Below, one piece after another: positions 63,393-64,000 of a DNA stretch of 64,000 nucleotides. The notes under the pieces were generated by a model, which worked only from the letters and a program-made list of their open reading frames with translations, did no database searches and was not told the DNA's origin. Position 1 is the stretch's first letter; each line of letters begins with the position of its first letter. The stretch is from Aggregatimonas sangjinii (GTDB taxonomy: Bacteria; Bacteroidota; Bacteroidia; Flavobacteriales; Flavobacteriaceae), in the NCBI RefSeq assembly GCF_005943945.1, contig NZ_CP040710.1, forward strand, positions 2,518,501 to 2,582,500, written 5' to 3'. The translations under genes and the position numbers were made by a program.

Positions 63393-64000
63393 CTACACCA
63401 CACCATAATAGATAAAAAACCAATGGCTTACCGCACCAGCTAGGACAAAAACATGCCAAATAAAATGGTTGTAAGGAATCTTTTTAATCGCATAAAAAAG
63501 GGTTCCGATGGTGTAAAAAGCACCCCCTAAAAAAAGTAAATTGATACCTATGGAAGGTACATAGTCCAGCACATTCTCATAGTCGAAAACGACCAACCAT
63601 CCCATTGCCAAATACAGGATTAAGGAAATAAGCTCATACTTTCCAGTAAAGAAAATTTTGAGAACGGTTCCCAAAGCAGCGATGCCCCAAACGATGTAGA
63701 AAAGCGTCCACCCACTGGCATGAAATAAGGTAATGAGGGCTAAAGGCGTGTAAGTGCCGGCAATTAGAATGTAAATTCCGATATGGTCTAAAACACGCAA
63801 CCTTCTTTTTAGAATCGGGGAAGAAACAGCATGATATGCCGTAGAAGCGCTAAATAGAAGGATGAAGGAAAGACTGTATACGATGATACTAAATCCTGCA
63901 AACGCAGTCTTATGGGAGTCTTGCCGAAGCAGCAGTACCAAGCCTACAATACCTAATAGGATTCCGATTGCATGCGAAACAACATTTAGCCGTTCTTCAG
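63393..64000 (-). CDS. PAQR/hemolysin III-family membrane protein (partial, cut by window edge)
   Basis: The frame is open from the stop at 63393 through the window end at 64000, so the 5' end is outside. The visible part starts near EERLNVVSHAIGILLG, the usual N-terminal signature (EExxNxxxHxxG). Further motifs are FSASTAYHAV, RRLRVLDHIGIYILIAGTYTP near the middle and NHFIWHVFVLAGAVSHWF near the end, with the conserved metal-binding histidines. It is a seven-helix membrane protein of the YqfA/hemolysin III type. Function in membrane lipid regulation is inferred from the family. Confidence 0.88.
   Translation of the reverse strand, partial: EERLNVVSHAIGILLGIVGLVLLLRQDSHKTAFAGFSIIVYSLSFILLFSASTAYHAVSSPILKRRLRVLDHIGIYILIAGTYTPLALITLFHASGWTLFYIVWGIAALGTVLKIFFTGKYELISLILYLAMGWLVVFDYENVLDYVPSIGINLLFLGGAFYTIGTLFYAIKKIPYNHFIWHVFVLAGAVSHWFFIYYGVV

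Overview
The window looks like a chromosomal segment of a marine-type member of the Flavobacteriaceae (Bacteroidota). Supporting signs are the -7 element TAnnTTTG upstream of several genes, frequent TTG starts, a TonB receptor with a carboxypeptidase-like N-terminal domain, Bacteroidota-type families (DUF349, DUF6452/DUF6048-like, CCC-motif proteins, OstA-like protein), and purA, rel, rny, zapA and aroE of flavobacterial type. No rRNA or tRNA gene, CRISPR array, IS transposase or prophage was seen. Genus assignment is not possible from the sequence alone.

Region 1 (1-20.6 kb) is the most distinctive part. It is a molybdenum hydroxylase and molybdenum cofactor (Moco) island. On the minus strand, coxM-coxS-coxL-coxG-coxD-coxE-coxF encode a CO dehydrogenase. 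The large subunit carries AYRCSFR, the active-site signature of form I (genuine, Cu-Mo) CO dehydrogenase. Next come a NifS-like cysteine desulfurase, a second XdhC-type protein, moaA, moeA, a small membrane protein, moeB with a rhodanese domain, a TauE/SafE permease, mobA, moaC, moaE and moaD. Together they could make Moco, sulfurate it, load it and use it for CO oxidation. The last cox gene is an XdhC-like protein fused to a YHS metal-binding domain, a candidate copper donor. A divergent pair (a LamG-like secreted protein and a membrane-anchored HTH regulator that itself ends in a LamG-like domain) sits inside the island. A small DUF559 endonuclease gene framed by modular repeats lies between mobA and moeB, and a related gene-less repeat lies between coxL and coxG.

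Region 2 (20.6-27 kb) is housekeeping: a lipoprotein, an SPOUT rRNA methyltransferase, rel, a Fur-family regulator, purA and a GNAT acetyltransferase. Region 3 (27-33 kb) has a large lipoprotein (degenerate SGNH domain, PVC-type dehydrogenase propeller, cytochrome c), a ThuA-like lipoprotein and a Gfo/Idh/MocA oxidoreductase, probably a periplasmic sugar-oxidation unit. Region 4 (33-43 kb) holds an OstA-like protein, a class III aminotransferase, a TPR protein, tandem DUF368 (PopT-type) membrane proteins, aroE and a DUF349 protein.

Region 5 (43-54.4 kb) has rny, a probable small RNA (possibly 6S), zapA with a coiled-coil partner, an M23 peptidase, a TonB-dependent receptor, a second cysteine desulfurase, an Smr-domain protein, DUF2752 and two CCC-motif proteins. 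Region 6 (54.4-64 kb) has ornithine aminotransferase with a cysteine-rich insert, an ECF sigma factor with an overlapping membrane protein gene, rlmD, two envelope proteins, a THUMP methyltransferase, a ZIP transporter, a DUF4268 protein, a second ThuA protein and a PAQR/hemolysin III gene cut by the window edge.
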